Below, piece after piece: positions 44,899-54,899 of a DNA stretch of 64,000 nt; position 1 is the stretch's first letter; each line of letters begins with the position of its first letter. The notes under the pieces were generated by a model. It ran no database searches. It worked only from the letters and a program-made list of their open reading frames with translations, and was not told the origin of the DNA. A program made the position numbers and the translations under genes. This DNA comes from Prochilodus magdalenae (Eukaryota > Chordata > Actinopteri > Characiformes > Prochilodontidae): contig JAMWET010001215.1 in NCBI GenBank assembly GCA_024036415.1, forward strand, positions 238,315 to 302,314. Reading direction: 5' to 3'.

Positions 44899-46283
44899 CA
44901 CTGCTCAAAAAAATAAAGGGAACACTTCATGCAGAATATCCTTACTCATATAGACTGGGTAATGTGTTAGGAACGAAAGGATGCCACATCGTTTGATGGA
45001 AATGAAAATAATCACCCTACAGAGGGTTGAATTCAAAGACACCCTGAAAATCAAAGCGAAGAAATGATGCAGCAGGCTCGTCCATTTAACCCAAATTCCA
45101 TTGCAGCAACTCAAAATGGTACTCAGTAGTTTGTATGCCCTCCACATGCTCCTAATGAGACGACGGATGGTGTCCTGGGGGATCTCCTCCCAGATCTGGA
45201 CCAGGGCATCACTGAGCTCCTGGACAGTCTGATATGCAACCTGGTGGCGTCGGATGGACCGAAACATAATGTCCCAGAAGTGTTCTACTGGATTTAGCTC
45301 AGGCGAGCCTGGGGGCCAGTCAATGGTATCAATTCCTTCATTCTCCAAGAACTGCCTACATACTCTCGCCACATGAGGCCGGGCATTGTTGTGCACCAGG
45401 AGGAACCCAATACCCACTGCACCAGCGTAGGGTCTGACAATGGGTCGAAGGATTTCATCCTGATACCTAATAGCAGTCAGGGTGCCGTTGTCTAGCCTGT
45501 AGAGGTCTGTGCGTCCTTCCAGGGATATGCCTCCCCAGACCATCACTGACCCACCACCAAACCAGTCATGCTGAATGGTGATGCAGGCAGCGTAACATTC
45601 TCCACGGCGTCTCCAGAGCCTGTCACGTCTGTCACATGTGCTCAGGTAAAACCTGCTCTCATCTGTGAAAAGCACAAGGTGCCTGTGACGGATCTGCCAA
45701 TTCTGGTGTTCTGTGGCAAATGCCAATCGAGCTCTACAGTGCTGAGCAGTGAGCACAGGGCCCACTACAGGACGTCGGGCCCTCAGGCCGCCCTCATGAG
45801 GCCTGTTTCTGATTGTTTGGTCAGACACATTTACAGCAGTAGGGCTCTAGCAGTGCTCATCTTGTTCCTCCTTGCACAAAGGAGCAGATACCGGTCCTGC
45901 TGAGGGGTTAAGGACCTTCTACAGCCTTGTCCAGCTTTCCTAGAGTAACTGCCTGTCTCCTGGAATCTCCACGGTACTCTTAAGACTGTGCCAGGAGACA
46001 CAGCAAACCTTGGGCAATGGTACATATTGATGTGCCATCCTTCAGTAGTTGGACTACCTGTGCAACCTCTGTAGGGTCCAGGTACCGCACCATGGTACTA
46101 GTAGTGATGCTGACCCAAGTCAACTGCAAAATTTGTGAAAAATCAGTCGGAACAGATGAGGGGGGACAAAATGTCATTGACCTTGTTCTTTTAAACCATT
46201 CCTGTTTTGTTGTGTCTCATTGTTGCTCCTCTACTGCACCTGTTGTTAATTTCATTAACACCAAAGCAGCTGAAACTGATTAA
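44899..46283 (-). mobile_element. Tc1-like transposon, family D, nearly full length, 5' end lost
   Basis: The 3' terminus is cactgctcaaaaaaataaag next to TA (44897-44898). On the minus strand the element runs for 1,385 bp through an almost complete transposase to 'ttaatcagtttcagctgctt' at about 46283. There it is cut off by the adjoining family B copy (46284-46640) instead of ending in a matching terminal repeat. It is the longest coding remnant after the 54.9-kb element. Confidence 0.88.
45140..46093 (-). pseudogene. Tc1-like transposase, full domain set but broken (family D)
   Basis: The start is ATG at 46093 (MVRYLDPTEVAQVVQLLKDG). The N-terminal helix-turn-helix is split by a frameshift near 46020 (RFAVSPGTVLRVPWRFQETG continues in another frame). 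A second break near 45830 loses about seven codons before VSDQTIRNRPHEGGLRARRP. The catalytic part follows: first Asp in LFTDESRFYLS (45660-45662), then the SVMVWGGISLEG block. The second position reads LLVHNNARPH, so the catalytic Asp is Asn (codon 45388-45390). The third acidic residue is present in ELNPVEHFWD. The C-terminus is frameshifted after RRLIRSM. It cannot be an active enzyme even apart from the frame breaks. Confidence 0.88.
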
Positions 46284-46640
46284 CGGCCCTCCAGAGCAGA
46301 TGTTAATGATTGGCTAACAGGAGTGACTGCATGTGGGTGTGGCCAAAGACCATAGTGTGAAGGAAGTAGCTGAATCTGCAGGTGTATGGAAGCGTACGGT
46401 CATACGGGTCTACCAGCAGTGGCTAAAATCCCAGTCTACAGAGAATTCTCCTGGGAATTGTGCCAGGGAAGGAATCCATCAAATTCTTTGACGTAAGAGT
46501 GTCTGAACATTGATGTGGCCTACAGCCAGTAACTTGTTCAGTCCAGACCAAAGCCAATCGCAGGTGCTATTTGTGCTCATGGGAGGTGTTACACACTAAT
46601 AGGTGCATTCAGTCATGGGTGACTCATTTTTAGTCCACTG
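46284..46640 (+). mobile_element. Tc1-like family B copy B4
   Basis: It starts 'ccagagcagatgttaatgat' directly at the broken end of family D and continues through 'ccaaagaccatagtgtgaag' (helix-turn-helix) and 'aatcccagtctacagagaat' to 'gtcatgggtgactca'. It has the family deletion and extra frameshifts. Confidence 0.82.
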
Positions 46641-47174
46641 AGCTGATATATACATGCATAAACATACGCTGCTGGTGTAATTGTTTATACCTCAATAGAA
46701 GGCGGAGTTAGCCAGTGGCTTGTGGCATTGATTTATTAAGTACTCCTGCAATAGAAGCTGTTTCACAACAAGGCCTGTCTCAGGGCATCGGACAATGGGT
46801 AATGACAGACCACACTAACCACAGCCCTTGACAGATGTGAGGCCTTTGAAAAAGGCTGGGAGGAATTGATTGTGGTTTTTAATTCAGATATTCTAGTCCT
46901 TATTGACTAGTCTAAGTCTAATCCTGTCTGAAGTCTGACAAGATATATGATTTAAAGTACGCTTATGATACTGACTGTCAGTTCATCACCTCTAAACCCC
47001 TATTGGCCATAGAAGTAAATCAGACATCAGTCATTTAATGTCTTTGGCAGGGGAAGTGGGGCGGGGGGGGGCTCAAAATGTGGTGCTACACCCCTAGGCC
47101 TGGCTCCAAGGAGGCATTCAGTGGGACAGGTACCATGCCCCTCCAAACCTTGTGCTTTGCTTTGGTTGCTGGAC
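46641..47174. other. No recognisable feature
   Basis: Unique-looking sequence with a G-rich run at 47053-47070. No exon is recognised. Confidence 0.35.
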
Positions 47175-47490
47175 GATTCTCAGTCCAGTAGTGACACTGA
47201 GGTGTTCAGCAGAGCTGCTGTGTCTGATCCACTCACACCAGCACAACACACACTAACACACCACCACCACGTCAGTGTCACTGCAGTGCTGAGCATGGTC
47301 CACCAGCCATATAATACCTGCTCTATGGTGGTCCTATGGGGGTCCTGACCAGTATAAAACAGGTATAGGGTACAGATGGCCCACAGTCTGTAACTGTAGA
47401 ACTACAAGGTGCACCTATATGGTAAGTGGAGCTGATAAAATGGATAATGATTGTAGATGCATGGAGGTGGTGTTAAAGTTGACGGATGGG
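47175..47490 (+). repeat. Dispersed repeat family G, copy 2
   Basis: It carries the family blocks 'ctgatccactcacaccagca', 'acctgctctatggtggtcct', 'gtagaactacaaggtgcacc' and 'ggtaagtggagctgataaaa', and an eroded end 'ggaggtggtgttaaag'. Confidence 0.8.
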
Positions 47491-48410
47491 TGTATTTTGT
47501 AATGGTGGTAAATGAAAAGAACAGCGGATCGTAACTGAGAAGCTATGTTGTTTTTTTCGTCTTTCTTTTCAGCAGGTAGTGCTGATGCTTTAGAATGGAT
47601 ATAGCTCTAGTTCCACAAAACCGCAGCAGTGCATGGCATTTACCTCCACCTACGATAACGCCAATGAAACCGCACCTGTAATCAAAAGCAATCTCGCACT
47701 CCGCCGGCGTCCGTATTTGTTTTCCATACACATTGGCCCACGGCTTCGCCAGCTCATTCCGGCAGCCATTATGTCCTCAATGTCTATAAAGTGCTCTCCA
47801 GCAAGGACATTTTCGGGGTATGAAACCCAGCGTAATTACCTATCAGGACAACAGCCCTAAAGACAGCGGCCAGCCCAGGAAATGCACAGGCATATGGGGT
47901 CTTATTCAGCATTATTGCTGCCATCAAGAGTTCATGCTGGAGCCTCACTTCCATCCTGTTGTGGAGAGCTATAATCGTAAAGAGAAAGAACAATAATAAA
48001 TAAATAAATAAGTACATACACTGAACTGAGTCTAATGGGCTTTTAGATCCAAAACAAACACACCGGGTCAAAGGTCGCCAGGGTGACGTGAATTCGATAT
48101 ACATACAGCCACATGTGAAAGTTTCCTGCCATACCTACAAACTATGAAATAAGACAACCCAGCCAGTTTAGTTTGTGGACTGGCTAGATCACAAAACAGG
48201 GATTCAATGAATCATTCAGAACTAGCTCCCCTTCTTACATCAAGTGGGGACCCCTTAGAATAATACCACCCCCTTCTGAGCATTTAAACAAATTACCTCA
48301 GCTCATAGTCTGAGACGTTTTTCCATAATCTGACACTGTATGTGATCTACAAACATGGGTTTAAGTACAGAAAGACTTAGACTTAGACTTAGACAGACTT
48401 AGACTTAGCT
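47491..48410. other. Unique sequence; candidate conserved block
   Basis: 47600-47980 lacks repeats. 'tttcttttcagcaggtag' at about 47562-47579 looks like a splice acceptor, but no supportable exon follows. A short 'cttaga' tandem lies at 48380-48412. Confidence 0.35.
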
Positions 48411-48414
48411 ATGT

Positions 48415-48630
48415 GGTTGGTGTAGCTCAGCGGATAACACCACTGCCCACCAAGTAGCCAACACCATACGTAGGAGACTGGGGTTCGAATCCTGGGCTGA
48501 GTGACTATGCTGTGCTACACCAATAAGAGTCCATGGGCAAGACTCCTAACACTACACTGGCCCACCTGTAATATGATTAACCCTGTAAGTCGCTCTGGAT
48601 AAGAGCGTCAGCTAAATACTGTTAAATGTA
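48415..48630 (+). mobile_element. tRNA-derived SINE, family S2, full copy
   Basis: The head 'tggtgtagctcagcggataa' is an A-box region and 'ggggttcgaatcctgg' is a B-box, as in tRNAs. The body follows ('ccatgggcaagactcctaac', 'gattaaccctgtaagtcgct'), with the tail 'ctggataagagcgtcagcta'. It sits at the border of a LINE remnant. It is the reference copy for the reverse ones at 20081, 40745, 41375 and 41541. Confidence 0.9.
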
Positions 48631-49045
48631 AACTTAGATAGACTTTATTGCCATTCGAATTTACACTGTAAAGTGCACATTAGAACGGCATTACGTTGCA
48701 TTGGCTCAGAGTAGATCGGGGAGTGTAGTGCATATGTAAACATATGTATATCAACAGATAAATACATTGTAAATAAGTATATATACAAGAGCGTGTATTC
48801 CTCTGAAAGTCCCAGGTACGGAGTAGCTCAGCAGTCTTATGGCATGTGGGAAGAAGCTGTTTTTGAACCTGGTTGTTCTAATTCGAAGACTACGGACACT
48901 TCTTCCAGAGGCTGGCAGCGAGAACAGTCCATGGTGATAATGGGAGGGGCCTCTATATGTTCTGAGTTCTGGTTAGACAGCGACTTGTTGCAATGTCCTA
49001 TATGGGAGGAAGTGAAGTCTCAATAATTCTCTCTGCTGTCCTTAC
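48631..49045 (-). pseudogene. LINE ORF2 C-terminus and 3' tail
   Basis: Minus strand near 48825-48935: HGLFSLPASGRSVRSLRIRT, then TRFKNSFFPHAIRLLS, the conserved C-terminal end of CR1/L2-type LINE ORF2. The left part ('agactttattgccattcgaa') is the 3' untranslated region. The element is strongly 5' truncated. Confidence 0.82.
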
Positions 49046-49881
49046 CAAAGAAATCTACCTTCAAGCTAAAGAGGACATAAACGAACACTCTGATTGGTTC
49101 TGGGGTTCAATGTAACTGTAAGCGCTTTACAAAGAATACGCAACCGAGTATTGTAATGCAGGGGTCTCAGATGACCGTACCATGAGACAGCTTCATGCAG
49201 TTCATCATATAAATACACTACACCCTTAAATCCGGGTGGCTGTGTACTGTGGTGCATGATGTTACAGGTGAAGATAAAGTGCTGTTGTATTGGCAAAGAG
49301 AGGTCGTACAGAGTATACAGGGGTGTCAATAATTGCGGGTTTGTTGTTGCGGATTCGATTCTCTCAGAGTAAATTTATTTTAATGCTAATTCACCAAGAT
49401 TTTTTTTTTTACCTGGGGTGCCAATAATTATCGGTGGGACTGTAAATTGCTAGTAAACACATTGCCCTCAAATAAGTGGGTATGTAATGTAAAAGTATGT
49501 GTGATGTACTTTAGACCACATAATCAGGTCTATTAGAGATGCTTTAAAGAATAAAGCAGTGCTCTCTGTCGTCTGACATCTGCTACTTCTGAAGCAGAAA
49601 AAATCCTCATCTAATACTGAACAGTGATGAGCTTCTGTATAACAAAAACACAAACACCGCACAGTCGAAGGCCACAAAGATGACATGATGAAGTGTTCGT
49701 GAATCTAATGCAGAATTGCGTTGCATAAGCTCAATGTTGTACAAAAACAGGAACAACTATTTTGATATGACATAAGTAGATACCCTTAGTAGCTATACCC
49801 TAACATATATAAAATCAAAGTTATATTTTATTATTGAATTTGAATATACTATAAGCTGTATACTGTATTACTCTGTTCTTC
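49046..49881. other. No recognisable feature
   Basis: Unique-looking, A/T-rich sequence without an exon or known repeat. Confidence 0.35.
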
Positions 49882-50520
49882 AATGTGTTAGTGTGTTGTG
49901 CTGGTGTGGGTGGATCAGACAGAGCTGTGCTGCTGAACACCTCAGGGTCACTGCTGGACTGAGAATCATCCACCAACCTAAACTACCCAGCCAACAGCGT
50001 TCTGTGGGCAGCGTCCTGTGGGCAGCGTCCTGTGGGCAGCGTCCTGTGGGCAGCGTCCTGTGGGCAGCATCCTGTGGGCAGGGTCACTGTGACCACTGAT
50101 AAAGGACTAGAGGATGACCAACACTGCACTGTGCAGCAGCAGATGAGCTATCATCTCTGACTGTACATCTACAAGGTGGACCAGCAAGTTAGGAGTGTCT
50201 ACTAGAGTGGACAGTGAGCGGACACAGTGTTTAAACACTCCACTCACACCAGCACCACACACACTAACACACCACCCACCACGTCAGTGTCCCTGCAGTA
50301 CTGAGAATGATCCACCACCCACATAATACCTGCTCTGTGGTGGTCCTGTGGGGGTCTTGACTATTGAAGACCAGGGTAATACAGTATACAGAGACACAGA
50401 TGGACTACAGTGTGTACCTGTAGATCTACAAAGTGCTCCTATATGATCTGTGGAGCTGATATAATGGAGAATGATTGTAGAAACAAGGAGGTGGTTTTAA
50501 TGTTATGGCTGATGGACTTT
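49882..50520 (+). repeat. Dispersed repeat family G, copy 3 (longest), with fold-back blocks
   Basis: It starts with 'gtgttagtgtgttgtgctgg' (49887 onward), which is the inverted form of 'ccagcaccacacacactaac' (50250-50269). It then carries a short 14-bp tandem, a middle region and the family 3' part up to 'ggaggtggttttaatgttat' (50490-50509). The internal inverted blocks could fold into a stem with a loop of about 320 nt. Confidence 0.82.
49998..50090 (+). repeat. 14-bp tandem repeat within family G
   Basis: 'gtcctgtgggcagc' is repeated about six times with small variations. Copy 1 of the family (at about 50-80) has only about two of these units, so the array is copy-specific. Confidence 0.92.
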
Positions 50521-51400
50521 TTTATTGATTCCTTTATATGTGATATTTAATGCAAGGGCTCAAATATTAAAAAACATAACATGGAAAATCAAAAATGTGT
50601 GACATGCACCCACCCAAACAAAGAAGCCAAGTTCTGCCCAAACGTTTAACTGGCAGTGCGTATTTCCTGCCTAATGGAGATATCCGTCCATGCTGAAGTG
50701 TTGCTGGCACCGTCCCGAGTGAACTGGGCTGCAGTCCTAATCTAACCTTCATTAGCCTCTATTTGTATAATCAATTATTCATAGTGAATCGCAGCAGTTT
50801 AAAAGAGGCATAGCTCAGCCGTAGTTCAGTGGGCTGATAGGCGGGAAGGTTATTCTTTCAGCTGTTTGCTAAGTGATGGGCTTGTTTTAATGCGACGGTT
50901 CAGAAGAGATGCCAGCGGTACAGGCCTTTGTGAGGGAGACGTCTGAGGCGCCAGAAAATCAATCGGTTGTTTTATATCCAATTTCAGAAAGAATCTTTTT
51001 TCCGAGCCTGTCGCTGGCTCCATTTAGAGGTAGATTAGTTTTCTGCACTTAGCTCGGCTGATAGGCTTTTTATTTTCCTTGTGAAGTCACAGCATCCACT
51101 TATCTCGCCAACGAGCCTTCTGTGCGTGTTTGTTTCATCCCTTTAATTTGAGAGTACACAGGCCTGCGATGCACTAGCGCGCTCAGAAAGTAGCACATAA
51201 TATTCTTGGGTTTACTTTAGAGGTCATGACCTTGTAAAGTAGGAGGAATGTTTGTTGGACTTGGACAGTCTCTTGATACTGAAGGTGATTTTTTTTCTTT
51301 CTTGCACTGAAAGGTAGAAATCAAAAGGGATGGCTCATGGGTTAAGTTTATTTCAAGGAGATCGAGTTGAGTCTCAGCTCTTATTCGAAAACAGTATCTG
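50521..51400. other. Unique sequence; candidate conserved block
   Basis: 50745-51200 has no repeat similarity; it includes 'ataatcaattattcatagtg' and 'ggctttttattttccttgtg'. No exon is recognised. Confidence 0.4.
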
Positions 51401-51406
51401 GATTAT

Positions 51407-51945
<539 letters not shown>

Positions 51946-52258
51946 CTCCTAACCGATTATTGCCTACAGGTATTTGACCTTTAACCTCCTGGTTTATGAC
52001 CCTGTTGATAACCCTGTTCCAGAGGTCAGACCCTGTTGTATATGTATAAAATGCAAGTTCTGTTCCAGCTGTTCCCCAGAGGGTAAACTTATGCACATAC
52101 ACCTAAACACTCGTATACACAAACACTGATATCCGACGATACTAAGGTCATACACAATCATAGTAGTAACAGTAAGAACTAGAAAAGTGCATTTCCTGAA
52201 GGAAACGTGGGATGGTTGCGCAGCCTCCTAAGTGAGGGACAAGGGATGAATAAACGAG
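51946..52258. other. No recognisable feature
   Basis: Unique-looking sequence between a microsatellite and a tandem array. Confidence 0.3.
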
Positions 52259-53090
52259 TGCGGGTGAGTGAGACTGTGGATTAGCGTTGGGGGCCTGTCC
52301 TTAGTGAGTAAGTGGAGTTTGGGGCTCTCGGGCAAAGGAAACAGCCAGGTTTGGTTTGGGCCAAAAATGACTGGGAATCTATGGGAGGAACGAGGGATGA
52401 GTAAATGACAGATAGAGGAGTGCGGGTCAGTATGGCTGTGGATTAGTGTTTGGGGACCTGCCGTTAGTGAATACATATAGTATGGTGGCTCCTGGGCGAA
52501 GGAAACCAGAGTGCTTGGTTTGGGCTGAAAATGACTGGGACTCTATGGGAGGAACAAGGGATGAATAAATGACAGATAGAGGAGTGCGGGTCAGTATGGC
52601 TGTGGATTAGTGTTTGGGGACCTGCTGTTAGTGAATACGTATAGTATGGTGGCTCCTGGGTGAAGGAAATCAGAGTGCTTGGTTTGGGCTGAAAATGACT
52701 GGGACTCTATGGGAGGAACAAGGGATGAATAAATGACATATAGAGGAGTGCGGGTCAGTATGGCTGTGGATTAGTGTTTGGGGACCTGCTGTTAGTGAAT
52801 ACATATAGTATGGTGGCTCCTGGGCGAAGGAAACCATAGTGCTTTGTTTGGGCCGAAAATGACTGGGACTCTATGCGAGGAACAAGGGATGAATAAATGA
52901 CATATAGACGAGTGCGTGTCAGTACGGCTGTGGATTACTGTTTGGGGACCTGCCCTTAGTGAGTATGTGAAGTTTCATGGCTCTCGGGCGAAGAAAATAA
53001 CCCTTCGGGTATCTCTAAAAATTGAATGGGACTCTATGGGAGGAAAAAGGGATGTGAAAGAAAGACAAATGGACGAGTGCAGGTCAATCC
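52259..53090. repeat. Tandem array of a 164-bp unit, five units
   Basis: The anchor 'tgcgggtcagtatggctgtg' (with variants) recurs at 52259, 52421, 52585, 52749, 52913 and about 53078, giving steps of 162, 164, 164, 164 and 165 bp. Units read 'attagtgtttggggacctgc', 'gaaaatgactgggactctat' and 'gggaggaacaagggatgaat'. The two central units are nearly identical; outer units are more diverged. The related pair is at 31612-31930. Confidence 0.95.
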
Positions 53091-53334
53091 AACACTAAAT
53101 TCATGCTTGTATCCAAAACTGAGTCTCTAGGTTGAGCGAAAGTAAGGTAGATGTCCCTCATGGCCACATGGTGAGCAGTTAGATTACAGATTGTGGTAAC
53201 AGAGATTTTTTTTCAGTTGTCAATCATATTATCAAATTATGATTATGTGTGTTCAGATGTTCAAAGTGCTGGGTAGTTTCTTGATACAAAGGTCTTACAC
53301 AATAATAGTAGTAACAGTTTTTTATTTTTTTAGA
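53091..53334. other. No recognisable feature
   Basis: Unique-looking sequence; includes a (T)n run at about 53205. Confidence 0.3.
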
Positions 53335-53625
53335 TTTTAATCTCTTGTTGATCCCACAGTGGGGATATTTAGTCTCCGCATTTAACCCATCCGTGAACGA
53401 AACACCCACATACACACTCATTAGTGAACACACACACTAGGGGGCAGTGAGCACACTTACCCGGAGTGGTGGGCAGCCCTATCCACGGCGCCCGGGAGCA
53501 GTTGGGGGTTAGGTGCCTTGCTCAAGGGCACCTCAGTCGTTACTATCAGTTCAGGGAATCAAACCGGCGGCCCTCCGGTCACAAGGCCTGTTCCCTAACC
53601 TCCAGCCCATGACTGCCCCCAAACA
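53335..53625 (-). mobile_element. tRNA-derived SINE, family S1 copy
   Basis: Reverse-orientation S1: tail 'ttgttgatcccacagtgggg', body 'cacacacactagggggcagt' and 'ttgctcaagggcacctcagt', head with 'ggccctccggtcacaaggcc' and 'ctaacctccagcccatgact'. It is full length and well preserved. Confidence 0.88.
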
Positions 53626-54224
53626 GGGAAATCTATGTTCACCTAGGTTGAAGGTTAGGTGGAATATAATAAACTCTGAATAGACCTTAATAGAGCATTA
53701 TGTTGTCACTATGTTTAAATTTGTTCGATTCTATTGGGGAAAAAAAAAATTCAACTTGTGAAAGTTTATTTGCATGTTAGGTTGAAATATAATTTTATTT
53801 TATATAGTTTATGTAATATGTCACTGTTGTTATCGGATTTGAACTGGAAACCCAGAAACACGTTTCATGCAACCAGTTTCCGGTTTAAATTGGTAATGAC
53901 AGCCAATTCCGTAACACTGTGAGTTGTAATAAGTGGGTGGTGCCTTATTTTAGCCACACCCCTTCACTTAGGAGCAGGAAGTGAAGTGACATTCCCATCC
54001 CTCATGGCCACATGGTGAGCAGTTAGATTACTGTTTTAATGTTAATGTGTCCCAAAGTCTGAAAATCAGAATGGAACATGCAGAATTGTCACTTCTGAAA
54101 CACAAGTTTGGTTCAGTTGATGTATATCATGATTATATGTGTACAGCTGTTCAAAGTTGTGCTATCTAGCTACGGGCTAGCATTTCTGAGCTCTGCTCAA
54201 AATTATCTAGAATTGTCACTACCA
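53626..54224. other. No recognisable feature
   Basis: Unique-looking sequence. 'cctcatggccacatggtgag' occurs at 53157 and again at 54001, a short local duplication. Confidence 0.4.
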
Positions 54225-54560
54225 AAACATTCACCTCTGAAACATCTGGTAGCAAAGCATCTCAACAAAGCTGGGACAGGGTCATGTGTAGGGACTGTGT
54301 AGCATTCCCTCTTCTTTTACCAACAGTCTGTAAACGTCTGGGAAGTGAGGGGACCAATTGCTGGAGTTTTGGGAGAGGAATGATCTCCCGTTCTTTTCTG
54401 ATGTAGGATTCTAACTGCTCAGCAGTCCTGGGTCTTCTGTGCCGGATTACTCTTTACATGAGGCCCCAAATGTGTTCTATTGGTGAAAGGTCTGGACTGC
54501 AGGTAGGCCAGTTCAGCACCAGGCCTCTTCTGCTGCAAAGCCATGGTGATGTGATGGATG
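54225..54560 (-). pseudogene. Tc1-like transposase C-terminus, old copy related to the 54.9-kb element
   Basis: On the minus strand it reads GLVLNWPTCSPDLSPIEHIW (third catalytic acidic residue in SPIEH), then a stop codon, then RVIRHRRPRTAEQLESYIRK and IIPLPKLQQLVPSLPRRLQT. The order and motifs match the C-terminus of the element at 54900-56474. 'caacaaagctgggacagggt' downstream corresponds to that element's inner repeat. It is a 5'-truncated older relative lying just beside it. Confidence 0.8.
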
Positions 54561-54782
54561 CAGTAAATGGTAAAATGTCTCACTTTCAACATCTGATATG
54601 TGTTGAACTGTGAATAAAATATGGAGCTATGGTTTTATAAACATTCGTTAACACACTTTTAGGGAATTTTAGATTGCATGTTCAGTAATGTAGCTGATAC
54701 ATTAGGGCAAAGTTAAGATATATGGCATCTCAAAGCAACATTGCATTGCAAGTCCCAAATTTTCTGACTTTGAAACAGGGTA

Positions 54783-54899
54783 GTATAATAATAATCAAAT
54801 CAAATCACTTTTGTTGTCACGTCACATTTTCACAGGTGTGAAGGTGAGTGAAAACTTTAGTACTTTAGTATTTAAGTACAGTACTTAAATGCACAAATA
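54783..54899 (-). mobile_element. LINE 3' tail, left part (split by the Tc1-like element)
   Basis: 'aatcaaatcaaatcactttt' + 'gttgtcacgtcacattttca' is the tail end of a reverse-oriented fish LINE. The other part resumes at 56475 ('catacatgcactacagatat'). Confidence 0.55.

Noticed and set aside
47562..47860. Possible exon after 'tttcttttcag'
   Set aside because: The acceptor-like motif is common by chance. The following frame has no recognisable protein similarity and no clear donor.
48415..48495. Possible tRNA gene with A-box and B-box
   Set aside because: The tRNA-like head is followed by a SINE body and tail that recur in four other places, and the cloverleaf is not complete.
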